NCBI RefSeq assembly: GCF_000218895.1
Contig: NC_015703.1
Span: 2,493,001-2,557,000, forward strand
Direction: 5' to 3'
DNA length: 64,000 nt
DNA from: Runella slithyformis DSM 19594
GTDB lineage: Bacteria; Bacteroidota; Bacteroidia; Cytophagales; Spirosomataceae
Shown: piece after piece, positions 9,583-18,050 of the stretch
How the letters are laid out: every line of letters starts with the position of its first letter
Numbering within the stretch: position 1 is the stretch's first letter
Position numbers and translations under genes: made by a program
The notes under the pieces: model-generated
Told to the model about the DNA's origin: nothing
Databases searched by the model: none
The model's input: the letters and a program-made list of their open reading frames with translations, nothing else

Positions 9583-9951
9583 TTAATCGGGCTTATTATT
9601 GTTTGAAAGTTTGGCCAAAAGAGGAATGGCAAGCAGGCAGATTACGAAGGGAACAATGCCCGCTAAAATGGCAATGAAACCGCTTGAAACGGCCACTTTT
9701 ACGTTTTGAATGGCCGACATCGCCACGATGATCGGGATGTATAGCTGATTCCAGAACAGAATGCCGTTTTCAGTGGGTTTGTCAAAGTGCCCTTTTTTAT
9801 GAAGCCAATCGCTCAGGAAAATCAATAGCAGCATGGCAAAACCTACGCCGCCGACATTGGCGTCGACGCCGATCCATTTGCCCAAAAATTCACCGGTGAG
9901 TTGGCCGATGATGTAGCAGAAAGCCAAGAGTGCTACGCCGTAAATGATCAT
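9583..9951 (-). CDS. madL: Malonate transporter subunit MadL
   Basis: A 122-residue protein with about four membrane helices. It has the layout of MadL: an N-terminal helix leading to YIIGQLTGEFLGKWIGV, then GGVGFAMLLLIFLSDWL, then a pair of C-terminal helices. It is the small partner of MadM and sits two bases before it, so translation is probably coupled. It lies 46 bp after the malonyl-CoA synthetase gene. Two-subunit MadLM carriers import malonate together with sodium in characterised species. Confidence 0.85.
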   Translation of the reverse strand: MIIYGVALLAFCYIIGQLTGEFLGKWIGVDANVGGVGFAMLLLIFLSDWLHKKGHFDKPTENGILFWNQLYIPIIVAMSAIQNVKVAVSSGFIAILAGIVPFVICLLAIPLLAKLSNNNKPD

Positions 9952-9997
9952 TGCGTTTAGGTTAGAGGTTTAGAAGAACGTCGCCGACGTTGGAAAG

Positions 9998-11482
9998 TCA
10001 AAACAGTTTTTTGATATCGTTTTTGGTGACTTTGCCCATGGCGTTGCGGGGGAGTTCGTCGACAAGTTTGTAGTGGCGCGGTACTTTGTAGGCGGGCATA
10101 CGCTCGCGGAGCCATTGATTGAGCACCTTGAGGTCGATTTCGGGATCATTGACCATCAATGCCGCCACGACCAATTCCCCCCATTCTTCGTTGGGAATAC
10201 CCACCACGCTGCAATCGCTCACGGCGGGATGCGTGCGCAGTACTTCTTCGATTTCCAGCGCCGAAATCTTATACCCGCCCGATTTGATGATGTCGATGGA
10301 ATCGCGCCCCAGGATGCGGTAGTAGCCTTTTTCGACCACGGCCACGTCGCCCGTTTTGAACCAACCATCCTCTGTGAAGGTCTTTTGGGTGGCTTCGGGG
10401 CGCTGCCAGTATTCCAAAAATACGTTTTTACCTTTTACCTGAATCTCGCCGGGCTGCTCTGCTTTCACGACTTGGTTTTGGTCATCAACCAATCGGACCC
10501 GAACGCCCGGTAAGGGCTTGCCGATGTAGCCCGCTTTGCGTTCGCCGTGGTACGGATTGCTGATGCCCATGCCGATCTCGGTCATGCCGTAGCGCTCCAG
10601 CAGGGTATGTCCGCTGATAAGCTTCCATTTTTCCATGACCGACACAGGCAATGCCGCCGAGCCGGAAACCATCAGGCGGAAGCCTGAAAGATTTTCTGAA
10701 ATGGCTTGCTGTTGGCCTAGAGGCAAGCCTTCCCAATAAGCAATGAGCTTGAAATAAATGGTCGGTACGGCCATGAATACGTTGATTTTGCCCTGCAAAA
10801 ACGCGTCAAAGACCGCCTCGGCCGAAAAAGAAGGCAAAAACTCCACCGTCGCGCCCGCCCAAAGCGCACACGAAATGACGTTGATGATGCCGTGAACGTG
10901 GTGCAGCGGCAACACGCACAAAATATGGTCTTGGGCCGACCATTCCCAGGCTTTCACCAAGGTCGACACCTGCGCTTCGATGGTGCGGTGGGTAGTGACC
11001 ACGCCCTTGGGCAGGTTGGTCGTGCCGCTGGTATACAGGATCATAGCCCGGCGGCCGGGCGTGATATTCGGCAGTTTTTGGGAAGAAAAAGACAAGCCGT
11101 TGACGTCGGCCAACGCCATGAAACGGAGGCCTTTCTCCGCTGCCAAGGGAGCCAAAAGCTCGGCGTATTCGGGCCCGGCGACGATGATTTGGGCGTCGGT
11201 ATCGTCGATGACGTACTGCAATGAAGGCAGCGGATAGGTGATGCACAACGGAACCGCCACGCCGCCCGCGCGCCAGATGCCCCACTGCACCCGTACATAG
11301 TCAAAACCCGGCGAAACCATAAAGGCGACGCGGTTCTCGGCCAGGTCGGGCGTTTGGTCAAGCAACAGCGACGCCACTCCGTACGAAGCATCCAGTAAAT
11401 GTTGGTATGTATACGTTTGATTGTCGGAGACAATGGCTTGGTTGCCCGCGTGTCGGGAGGCGTTTTTGACTAACTGTAGCAT
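9998..11482 (-). CDS. matB: Malonyl-CoA synthetase (MatB-like acyl-CoA synthetase)
   Basis: A 494-residue ANL-superfamily adenylating enzyme. The ATP loop is YTSGTTNLPKG, the A5 motif is ERYGMTEIG, the hinge region is GWFKTGDV...GRDSIDIIKSGGYK, and the C-terminal catalytic Lys is in RNAMGKVTK. Its linkage to madL and madM points to malonate as substrate: malonate + ATP + CoA gives malonyl-CoA. No malonyl-CoA decarboxylase (MatA) or MadABCD genes follow, so the product may feed fatty-acid or polyketide synthesis rather than catabolism. A good -7 box lies 30 bp upstream of the start. Another short-chain acyl substrate cannot be excluded by sequence alone. Confidence 0.85.
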   Translation of the reverse strand: MLQLVKNASRHAGNQAIVSDNQTYTYQHLLDASYGVASLLLDQTPDLAENRVAFMVSPGFDYVRVQWGIWRAGGVAVPLCITYPLPSLQYVIDDTDAQIIVAGPEYAELLAPLAAEKGLRFMALADVNGLSFSSQKLPNITPGRRAMILYTSGTTNLPKGVVTTHRTIEAQVSTLVKAWEWSAQDHILCVLPLHHVHGIINVISCALWAGATVEFLPSFSAEAVFDAFLQGKINVFMAVPTIYFKLIAYWEGLPLGQQQAISENLSGFRLMVSGSAALPVSVMEKWKLISGHTLLERYGMTEIGMGISNPYHGERKAGYIGKPLPGVRVRLVDDQNQVVKAEQPGEIQVKGKNVFLEYWQRPEATQKTFTEDGWFKTGDVAVVEKGYYRILGRDSIDIIKSGGYKISALEIEEVLRTHPAVSDCSVVGIPNEEWGELVVAALMVNDPEIDLKVLNQWLRERMPAYKVPRHYKLVDELPRNAMGKVTKNDIKKLF

Positions 11483-11511
11483 AGGTTAAATAGGAAAGGT
11501 CCAAAGCTATC

Positions 11512-11519
11512 GGAAAAGA
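11512..11519 (-). promoter_or_regulatory. Candidate -7 box of the matB-madLM operon
   Basis: On the minus strand this reads TAGCTTTG, a perfect match to the Bacteroidetes -7 consensus TAnnTTTG, 30 bp before the matB start. No TTTG lies at the usual 19-21 bp spacing, so the -33 part is weak or absent. Confidence 0.4.
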
Positions 11520-11690
11520 GTCATTTTGCCAAAAGTACCTGTAGAGATTGCTGAATGTTTCTCCTCATCGGGGGCCGTACTTCTTTCTATGTTTTTCAGC
11601 CCGCTTTGGAGAAAGGTTGTGGGTGTTCTTAGCTAATATAACGCTTAGGCCAACTGCCGCACTACGGGCGGAGAAGACGGGTGAATTTAC

Positions 11691-11789
11691 ATTTGCCCTC
11701 ACTTTGTTACAAAAAAAGAGGATATTTACCCTCACTTTGTGATATAAAAATTCTATTTTTGCCCTCACTTTATGTAAAAGTAGATGTAT
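11691..11789 (+). repeat. Three 33-bp phased direct repeats upstream of the DUF4143 ATPase gene
   Basis: The 11-mer RCCCTCACTTT begins at 11695, 11728 and 11761, exactly 33 bp apart, each preceded by TTT and followed by an A/T-rich stretch. The third unit runs into the ATPase start codon at 11784. Copies one and three are also preceded by TA so that TACATTTG and TATTTTTG fit the -7 box pattern TAnnTTTG. Three helical turns of spacing would put bound proteins on one DNA face, so an operator or an iterated promoter is plausible. The rest of the 300-bp gap (11483-11690) shows nothing clear. Confidence 0.6.
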
Positions 11790-13139
11790 AAGCGTACAAT
11801 TACTAAGGAACTTGAACGTTGGAAGGCTTCTTCAGGGCGTAAACCCTTATTGCTTCGGGGAGCACGGCAGGTAGGCAAAACGACGGTTATCAACGACTTT
11901 GCAAAGCAGTACCGGCAGTATATTTATCTTAACCTGGAACGGAAGGAAGATGCGGCAATTTTTCGGAATTTTACGCACTTTTCTTCGTTGGTAGAAGCTG
12001 TTTTTTTCTTAAAAGAAAAAGATATACAGCAATCTGATACACTTTTGTTTATTGATGAGATTCAGGAAGTACCCGAAGCGATTAATCTTCTTCGGTATTT
12101 TTACGAAGATTTTCCGAAGTTGCACGTAGTAGCGGCAGGGTCGTTGTTGGAGGCAGTGCTGACCGAGCACATAACCATGCCCGTCGGAAGGGTCGAATAC
12201 AAAGTCATACGACCCATGACCTTCAGTGAATTTTTGGAAGCTATGGGTGAAAAAGCGGCACTCCAGCAGTTTAATAAAATCCCTATTTCCGACTTTGCCC
12301 ACGACAAACTTCTTCATTTATTTCATACCTATACGTTGATTGGCGGAATGCCCGAAGTGGTAAAACACTACGTAGAAAACCGAAATCTAACGGCTTTGCA
12401 GTCTATTTATGAGTCATTGTTGGTGGCTTACATGAACGATGTCGAGAAATACGCCCGTAACAGTTCGATGGTTCAGGTGATTCGGCACGTGATTCGAAGT
12501 ATGAGCTTTGAGGCAGGAAATCGTATCAAATTTCAGAATTTTGGACAATCCAACTACGGGAGTCGGGAAGTGGGAGAGGCTGTTCGAACCATTGAAAAAG
12601 CTCTTTTGCTGCATTTGGCATACCCCTGCACGAGTACTGAGTTACCGTTGTTTCCTGACCATAAGAAATCGCCTCGTTTGCATTTGTTAGATACCGGTCT
12701 GATGAATTATTTAGCAGGCATTCAGAAAGATATTATCGGTACCAACGACTTAGATCTGCTTTATAAAGGCAAAGTAGCCGAGCAAATCGTAGGACAGGAA
12801 TTACTGGGTTCTAAATTTAACGTATTGAGTGAGTTGAATTTTTGGACACGGGAGAAAAAAGAGGCTACTGCCGAGGTGGATTTTGTCTGTGTTTTTGATG
12901 GCCTTATTATTCCTGTTGAAGTTAAATCAGGCTCTACAGGAAGGCTCCGTTCACTGCATTTATTTATGGACAGCGCTCCTCATCAGTGGGCGGTTAGGCT
13001 GTATGCGGGTCAATTGGGTATAGATCGACTGAAGACCCCCAACGGAAAGGAATATTCTTTGCTTAATTTGCCCTACTATTTAACAGGCCAAATAGAATTA
13101 TATATCAATTGGTTGATACAACAGCCGGCCAATGGGTAA
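11784..13139 (+). CDS. AAA-type ATPase with C-terminal DUF4143
   Basis: A 451-residue protein of the large AAA_14/DUF4143 family. The Walker A loop is GARQVGKTT near residue 27, Walker B is LLFIDEIQEV near residue 88, and sensor-like AAGSLLEAVL follows. The C-terminal half holds DUF4143 with a nuclease-like motif near the end (AEVDFVCVFDG...IPVEVKSG), which resembles the PD-(D/E)xK core D-x-n-ExK. Such proteins occur in many copies in Bacteroidetes genomes; their role is unknown, and mobile or defence roles have been proposed on the basis of the nuclease-like end. The gene stands alone, in a different orientation from its neighbours, behind the 33-bp phased repeats. Confidence 0.85.
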   Translation: MYKRTITKELERWKASSGRKPLLLRGARQVGKTTVINDFAKQYRQYIYLNLERKEDAAIFRNFTHFSSLVEAVFFLKEKDIQQSDTLLFIDEIQEVPEAINLLRYFYEDFPKLHVVAAGSLLEAVLTEHITMPVGRVEYKVIRPMTFSEFLEAMGEKAALQQFNKIPISDFAHDKLLHLFHTYTLIGGMPEVVKHYVENRNLTALQSIYESLLVAYMNDVEKYARNSSMVQVIRHVIRSMSFEAGNRIKFQNFGQSNYGSREVGEAVRTIEKALLLHLAYPCTSTELPLFPDHKKSPRLHLLDTGLMNYLAGIQKDIIGTNDLDLLYKGKVAEQIVGQELLGSKFNVLSELNFWTREKKEATAEVDFVCVFDGLIIPVEVKSGSTGRLRSLHLFMDSAPHQWAVRLYAGQLGIDRLKTPNGKEYSLLNLPYYLTGQIELYINWLIQQPANG

Positions 13140-13493
13140 CTGATTTTATAATCGGCAAAGTATTTCTCCAAATCGCCCTCTTTGGGTGAAAGTTCTGATG
13201 CGATCATAGTGAAGTTTTGAGACCCTAAACAACTGACGAAAACGATAGAAATACCCCTACCTCGCCACTTCATGAGGCGCAGCAAAGACCGGGCCGTAGC
13301 CGCCAAAAATGTGCAAGATCGGTAATACCCGAAAGGCAGCTGCAATACGCATATCGCCGAAGAAACCGTGAAGTGGTTAAAAATGCCGGAACGTGAATAT
13401 GCTTTGCCGCCTGAAAATCTGACGAGATGGGCACTCTTTGCAAAACGTTCAGAACTTTTTATAAAGCCGTCTTGTAACAGTTTGTTGTATCAA
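13140..13493. other. 354-bp gap without a supportable gene
   Basis: The gap between the convergent DUF4143 ATPase and YitT genes contains no intact gene. On the plus strand one frame reads like protein in two blocks (about 13247-13321 and 13325-13470) separated by a TAA, which could be a decayed gene, but no family was recognised. No terminator hairpin with a T-run was found. Confidence 0.4.
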
Positions 13494-14363
13494 TTAATGC
13501 AGCGGCCTTTCTTTTACAATGCCGCCGCGGGCATCGTCTATGCCGTGCTGAACGATGAACGCCAAGGGGTCGATTTCGGCAATGGCGTCGCGCAGGCGGC
13601 TTACTTCCAGCCGCGTCACGACCGAATACAGAACTTTGGTGGCTTCTGCCTGTTCGCCGCGCTTTCCAAACCCTTTTTCGCTGTTGAGCACTGTTACTCC
13701 TTTGTTCAGTTTGTCGGTGATCAATTCCCTGATTTCTTCGTGGTGGTCTGATACAATCCACACGGCCGTGTATTCTTCAATACCATGAATCAGAAAATCA
13801 ACGGTTTTGGAGGCGGTAAAATAGGTCAGCATGGAATAAAGGGCAATATCGACGCCTAAAAAGTAAGCGGCAGCGGCAAAAATAAATATGTTCATGCCGA
13901 GAATAACATCACCGACCCGAACCCCCGAATTGCGGCGACTCACCAATAAGGCGGCTACTTCCGTACCGTCCAAAACGGCCCCGCCCCGCATGGCCAGGCC
14001 GATACCGGCTCCGATGAAAAAGCCCCCGAAAACCGAGGTCAACAGTAAGTCGGGCGTGACATCGGGAAATTTCACGAGTGCCAGACAGACGGCCAGCCCG
14101 GTAATGGCCACGGTGCTTTTGATGGCAAATGCGCGGCCGATTTGCCGATACCCAATGATGATAAACGGCAGGTTGATAATGGGAATAAGAAAAGCCAGAG
14201 GAATGCGAAAAAGAGAAGACAGCAGCATGGAGATGCCCGTTACGCCGCCGTCGATGAAGTGACTGGAAAGTAAGAAGCCTTTCAGGCCCAACGCGGCGCT
14301 GAAAATGCCCACGATAATCAATACGGCATCTTTGGCCAATGAACGTTTTGTGATACCCTGCAT
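13494..14363 (-). CDS. YitT-family membrane protein (DUF161 + DUF2179)
   Basis: A 289-residue protein with five to six N-terminal membrane helices and a cytoplasmic C-terminal DUF2179 domain of about 85 residues (from TAVWIVSDHHEEIRE onward). The segment FIDGGVTGISMLLSS and the repeat-like GGAVLDGTEVAALL are hallmarks of the YitT/YqfU/YebE family. The biochemical role of the family is unknown; transport has been suggested. The gene stands alone between an apparent gene remnant region and the ATPase gene. Confidence 0.85.
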   Translation of the reverse strand: MQGITKRSLAKDAVLIIVGIFSAALGLKGFLLSSHFIDGGVTGISMLLSSLFRIPLAFLIPIINLPFIIIGYRQIGRAFAIKSTVAITGLAVCLALVKFPDVTPDLLLTSVFGGFFIGAGIGLAMRGGAVLDGTEVAALLVSRRNSGVRVGDVILGMNIFIFAAAAYFLGVDIALYSMLTYFTASKTVDFLIHGIEEYTAVWIVSDHHEEIRELITDKLNKGVTVLNSEKGFGKRGEQAEATKVLYSVVTRLEVSRLRDAIAEIDPLAFIVQHGIDDARGGIVKERPLH

Positions 14364-14539
14364 CTGTCAATGATAGAAATTAAGTGGTGGTGATATGATT
14401 TTTAACGCAAAAAAGAGAATATCGTTTCCTAATCCCTCAAAATGAGGCGCTTTTTCCAATAGATACAATTACACCAAATTCGATGAAATTCGCAACAGTC
14501 TCGATAGATATATCAGTACATCGTTTTACTCAACAATAG

Positions 14540-14653
14540 ACCGTTCGCGCCGCCAAGACGGGCAAACACGTTATTTTTGAGAAACCTATAAAGGCCCCGG
14601 TCGATGCCGAATTTACTTCCGAAAATGCTGATACGGAAAAAACTAAAATTGAT
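14540..14653 (+). pseudogene. Remnant of a Gfo/Idh/MocA-type oxidoreductase
   Basis: Directly after an in-frame TAG (14537) the plus strand encodes TVRAAKTGKHVIFEKP, very close to the AAxAGKHVxxEKP motif that follows the NAD(P)-binding domain in Gfo/Idh/MocA dehydrogenases. The similarity fades within about 15 further residues, and no start codon or N-terminal Rossmann motif is present, so this is read as a decayed fragment. It shares a frame with the AraC-type gene that follows. The rest of the gap (14364-14539) shows nothing clear. The match is short, so the call is tentative. Confidence 0.4.
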
Positions 14654-14713
14654 TTGGCAGTTCGTGCAACTTCCTTGTTTGTTTTCTCATCTTATTGGCA
14701 AAACAGCCATGAG

Positions 14714-15226
14714 ATGAAAGAGTTGCCGGTTACGTTAAATGGGTTATTGGGGGGAATAGGTATCTTCATTGGTCTTGTTTGGGTACTGTTTTTTGTAGTA
14801 CGCTCCGAAAAAATGCTTCAAAAATCCATGAAACTCAACGTTCTCTTTTTTGGTAAAAAAGCCAATCAGGAATACGCTGTGCGCCTGTTAAATCGTCTGT
14901 TCAGGCTGATGAACGATGAAAAACCGTATTTAGAAAAGGATATTTCCCCGGAATTACTGGCTCTTCGTTTGAATGTGACGGCGGAGCAGCTTACCAACGT
15001 GATCAATGATACTTTGGAGCAGGGTTTTCCCGAACTGATCTCCACCTACCGCATACAGGAAGCCAAGCGTTTGCTGGTCACGCCGGAGTTTCAACACAGT
15101 AAGCCGGAAGAGATCGCGGCCAGAGTAGGCTACGAATCCATCGCGTTGTTTGACGAGGCCTTCAAAAAGTTTACGGAACAGACGCCTACGGAATACAAAA
15201 AGCGAATGAATATGATTTGCCTTTAA
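14714..15226 (+). CDS. Short membrane-anchored AraC-type regulator
   Basis: A 170-residue protein with one N-terminal membrane helix (LLGGIGIFIGLVWVLFFVV) and a C-terminal AraC/XylS-type helix-turn-helix region (LALRLNVTAEQLTNVIND ... IAARVGYESIALFDEAFKKF ... TPTEYKKRM). Bacteroidetes carry many AraC regulators whose N-terminus has six or seven membrane helices; here only one helix is left, so the protein may be a shortened member. The ATG before KELPVTLNG was chosen; the open frame continues upstream into the oxidoreductase remnant. It would sit in the inner membrane with its DNA-binding part in the cytoplasm. The target genes are not evident. Confidence 0.7.
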   Translation: MKELPVTLNGLLGGIGIFIGLVWVLFFVVRSEKMLQKSMKLNVLFFGKKANQEYAVRLLNRLFRLMNDEKPYLEKDISPELLALRLNVTAEQLTNVINDTLEQGFPELISTYRIQEAKRLLVTPEFQHSKPEEIAARVGYESIALFDEAFKKFTEQTPTEYKKRMNMICL

Positions 15227-15250
15227 AAAAGGATAGATTCTCCGCTTCTT

Positions 15251-15281
15251 CTTGCCAAATCGAAAGGAGTTCCTACATTTG
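15251..15281 (+). promoter_or_regulatory. Candidate promoter of the PlsC-like gene
   Basis: A -33-like CTTG (15251-15254) and a perfect -7 box TACATTTG (15274-15281) are separated by 19 bp, which matches the Bacteroidetes sigma-ABfr arrangement TTTG-N19-21-TAnnTTTG with one mismatch. Transcription would begin near 15287, leaving a leader of about 17 nt. Confidence 0.5.
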
Positions 15282-15303
15282 AGGAACCTAAACCTTTATA
15301 AGT

Positions 15304-15897
15304 ATGAATTGGCTTTTTGCATTTTTATACCGCCTGTTTGGCTGGGGTATTCTTGGCCGTGTTCCGAAAGAACTCAAAAAAGCGATCTGGGTCGTGTGTC
15401 CGCACTGGGGCAGCGGCGATTTTTTTATCGGCGTGGGCGCCAGGGCCTGCATTGGCGTTAAAATGGGTTTTTTGGGAAAAAGCTCCCTTTTTAAATGGTA
15501 CTCCGCCTGGTTTTTTCGAGGGTTGGGAGGGTATCCGGTGTATCGTGAAAAATCCAATAATTTGGTGGATGCCGTAGCCGAAACCTTCAAACAAAACGAA
15601 CACATCCACATTGCCATTGCGCCCGAAGGAACCCGCAGCAACACCTCAAAACTAAAGACCGGTTTTTATTTTATGGCCCTGAAAGCACAGGTGCCGCTGG
15701 TACTCGTGGGCTTTGATCATTCCCGCAAGCTGGTGGTTTTCGGGGAGCCGATTTCCCTCACCGGAGATTATGCCAAAGACATGAAGCCCTTTTATGATTT
15801 CTACATGACGATTCAAAGTCCTAAAAAAGAATGGCTGCAAATGTATGCGCAGACGGGCGTGATTCCCTTTCCGAAAGAACAGAAGGAGGAAAGGTAG
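15304..15897 (+). CDS. PlsC-like 1-acylglycerol-3-phosphate acyltransferase
   Basis: A 197-residue acyltransferase with the block I motif HX4D (PHWGSGDFF, His about residue 39), a block II-like GYPVYRE and the block III motif APEGTRS near residue 107. These are the catalytic and substrate-binding motifs of PlsC-type glycerolipid acyltransferases, which transfer an acyl chain to lysophosphatidate at the inner membrane. At under 200 residues it is on the short side for PlsC and closer to the small acyltransferases common in Bacteroidetes, so ornithine-lipid or another acceptor is possible. It has its own promoter and stands alone, convergent with wecB. Confidence 0.8.
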   Translation: MNWLFAFLYRLFGWGILGRVPKELKKAIWVVCPHWGSGDFFIGVGARACIGVKMGFLGKSSLFKWYSAWFFRGLGGYPVYREKSNNLVDAVAETFKQNEHIHIAIAPEGTRSNTSKLKTGFYFMALKAQVPLVLVGFDHSRKLVVFGEPISLTGDYAKDMKPFYDFYMTIQSPKKEWLQMYAQTGVIPFPKEQKEER

Positions 15898-15960
15898 AGA
15901 AACCGTAAAACCGCGAAACTGAAAAATAAAAAACCGAAAAAGGTAAATTGGAATGTTCGG

Positions 15961-17079
15961 TTAAACGGTTTTCAAAAATGCGGCAATGCGTTCGCTCGCC
16001 AAGCCGTCGCCGTAGGGGTTGGTGGCCTCCGACATTTGGCGGTACAGCGTTGGGTTTTCCCACAATTCACTGACCGACCGCATGATCGAGTCACGATTGG
16101 CTCCGACGAGTTTGACGGTGCCGGCCTCGACGGCCTCGGGGCGCTCGGTGGTGTCGCGCATGACCAACACGGGTTTGCCCAAGCCGGGGGCTTCTTCCTG
16201 TACGCCGCCGGAGTCGGTTAAAATAACCCAACTGTTTTTCATGGCGTACACAAAATCGGTGTAATCCATCGGCGCGGGCAAATGCACATTGGGGAGGTCG
16301 CCCAACCGGTCATGCACGGGCTGCTGCACATTGGGGTTCAGATGAACGGGATACACGATTTCAAGAGTGGGGTATTTTTCGGCCAAATGCCGCAGGGCAT
16401 CACAGATTTGAATAAATCCACCGCCAAAGTTCTCGCGTCGATGCCCCGTTACGAGCAGGACGTTTCGCCCCGACGCAAAAATGGTTTGTATGGCAGTAGG
16501 TATGTCTGCCGAGAAATGCGCAGCCCGCTCGCTGACGTACAGTAACGCATCAATGACGGTATTGCCCGTTTTGACAATGAGTTCAGGAGCAATGCCTTCG
16601 GCCAACAGGGCCCGGACATTGCGGTCGGTTGGGGCAAAATAATAATTCGCTAACCGGTCGGTAAGGAGGCGGTTGGCCTCTTCGGGGTACGGCGATTGGA
16701 GGTTTCCCGTTCGCAATCCCGCTTCCACGTGTGCGATCTTAATTCCTGCATAAAATGCCGCCAACGATGCGGCCATGCACGTAGTGGTATCGCCATGAAC
16801 CAGTACAATGTCCGGACGATACGATTGAAAAAGACTGCGCAGTCCCGTCAGGATGCGGCAGGTAATATCGGTCAGGTCCTGCCCGGCCTGCATAATATTG
16901 AGGTCAAAGTCGGGCGTCAGCTCAAAAATATCCAGCACTTGGTCCAGCATGTAGCGATGCTGCCCCGTCACGCACAGTTTATGCTCAAAATGTGGGTCCT
17001 GCTGCAAACGCCGCACCACCATCGCCATTTTGATGGCTTCGGGGCGAGTACCGAAAATGGTCAGTAACTTCAACTTCAT
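15961..17079 (-). CDS. wecB: UDP-N-acetylglucosamine 2-epimerase (non-hydrolysing)
   Basis: A 372-residue enzyme of the WecB/MnaA family, the usual length. The opening TIFGTRPEAIKMAMVV, the VTGQHRYMLDQ loop, VHGDTTTC, HVEAGLRTG and YPEEANRLLTDRLA, and later TGHRRENFG and DSGGVQEEAP, are all family signatures around the UDP-GlcNAc site. It interconverts UDP-GlcNAc and UDP-ManNAc in the cytoplasm, supplying ManNAc-derived sugars for surface polysaccharide. There are no other polysaccharide genes next to it; a GDP-fucose synthase and two sugar-related genes are elsewhere in the window. Confidence 0.93.
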   Translation of the reverse strand: MKLKLLTIFGTRPEAIKMAMVVRRLQQDPHFEHKLCVTGQHRYMLDQVLDIFELTPDFDLNIMQAGQDLTDITCRILTGLRSLFQSYRPDIVLVHGDTTTCMAASLAAFYAGIKIAHVEAGLRTGNLQSPYPEEANRLLTDRLANYYFAPTDRNVRALLAEGIAPELIVKTGNTVIDALLYVSERAAHFSADIPTAIQTIFASGRNVLLVTGHRRENFGGGFIQICDALRHLAEKYPTLEIVYPVHLNPNVQQPVHDRLGDLPNVHLPAPMDYTDFVYAMKNSWVILTDSGGVQEEAPGLGKPVLVMRDTTERPEAVEAGTVKLVGANRDSIMRSVSELWENPTLYRQMSEATNPYGDGLASERIAAFLKTV

Positions 17080-17168
17080 GGAAGAATGGAGTAAATGGGC
17101 GATGGAATGAGTTTGCTGTTGACAAACAATTCCTCGAAAAAGAACATACTAAAAGCACGCCGGCTTTG

Positions 17169-17513
17169 CTACAATTGTGCAAGCGTTTCGGGTTTCCAGC
17201 CTACCGCTATGATGAGGCCTTCTTTCTCGATCACGGGACGCTTGATGACCGACGGTTTTTCCATCATGAGCGCTATGGCGCTTTCATCGTCCTGCACCGC
17301 GCTTTTTTGTTCGTCAGAGAGTTGCTTCCACGTAGTGCCGGCGCGGTTGATGAACGTCTCTTTGGGGTATTGCGTCAGCCACAGCGCCAGTTTTTCGGGC
17401 GTAATGCCCTGCTTTTTATAATCGTGAAACGTGTAGGGAAGTTGGTGCTCTTTCAGGGCGGTTACTGCTTTTTTGACGGTGTCGCAGTTGGGAATTCCGT
17501 AGACAGTCAGCAT
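17169..17513 (-). CDS. ArsC/Spx-family protein (YffB-like)
   Basis: A 114-residue thioredoxin-fold protein of the ArsC family. It begins YGIPNCDTVKKA with a single N-terminal Cys, the pattern of YffB-like proteins, not the CxxC of Spx. The C-terminal part MMEKPSVIKRPVIE also fits the family. Arsenate reduction is not supported by context, because no ars genes are near; a glutathione- or thiol-linked reductase role is the usual inference. The gene lies 89 bp after wecB in the same direction and is divergent from the SRPBCC gene. Confidence 0.85.
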   Translation of the reverse strand: MLTVYGIPNCDTVKKAVTALKEHQLPYTFHDYKKQGITPEKLALWLTQYPKETFINRAGTTWKQLSDEQKSAVQDDESAIALMMEKPSVIKRPVIEKEGLIIAVGWKPETLAQL

Positions 17514-17586
17514 GAGGATTAAGAAAGTATTGGTGAATTGTGGCGCAAAGTAGAAAACTTTTTTGAGTAAGGGATGTTAAACAGAG

Positions 17587-18021
17587 ATGAAACTTATTCT
17601 GAGAACGCACGTTAACCGCACTTTTCAACAGGTTTGGAAAGGCTTTGATGAAACACTTTTTCGCCGGTTGAGCCCGCCGTTTCCGCCCGTTCGGGTGGTT
17701 CGTTTTGAGGGTTGTCGGAAAGGAGATACGGTAGAATTGGAGCTTGATTTTCTGCTGTTCAAACAACGCTGGACCAGTGTGATCACGGAGCAGCAGTCGA
17801 CCAATGCGGAAATCTTTTTTATCGATGAAGGTGTAAAGCTCCCTTTTTTTCTGAGCTATTGGCAGCACCGTCACCGCATTATCAAAGACGGCGAACACGC
17901 GGTCATTGCCGATGAGATTGAATTCCGCACGCCTTTCTTACTGACAAACTTCCTGTTTTATCCCCTTCTGTATGCACAATTTCTGTACCGGAAGCCCATT
18001 TACCGAAAAATATTTTCGTAA
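17587..18021 (+). CDS. SRPBCC (START-like) family protein
   Basis: A 144-residue protein with the pattern of SRPBCC ligand-binding proteins: an opening MKLILRTHVNRTFQQVWKGF, a central beta-rich part, and a long C-terminal helix after TPFLLTNFLFYPLLY. Many members bind lipids or other hydrophobic ligands; nothing here identifies the ligand. It stands alone between the divergent arsC-like gene and the convergent mlaF-like gene. Confidence 0.7.
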   Translation: MKLILRTHVNRTFQQVWKGFDETLFRRLSPPFPPVRVVRFEGCRKGDTVELELDFLLFKQRWTSVITEQQSTNAEIFFIDEGVKLPFFLSYWQHRHRIIKDGEHAVIADEIEFRTPFLLTNFLFYPLLYAQFLYRKPIYRKIFS

Positions 18022-18050
18022 CGGAAAGGGTTAGACATCAGCAGCGCTAT

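Noticed and set aside
11691-11789. 33-bp repeats considered as a CRISPR array
   Set aside because: Only an 11-bp core is shared, with three units and no Cas genes; direct operator-type repeats fit better.
13160-13480. Protein-like plus-strand frame interrupted by TAA, and an 89-codon frame on the minus strand
   Set aside because: Neither resembles a known family, and both are short; mentioned only as a possible decayed gene.
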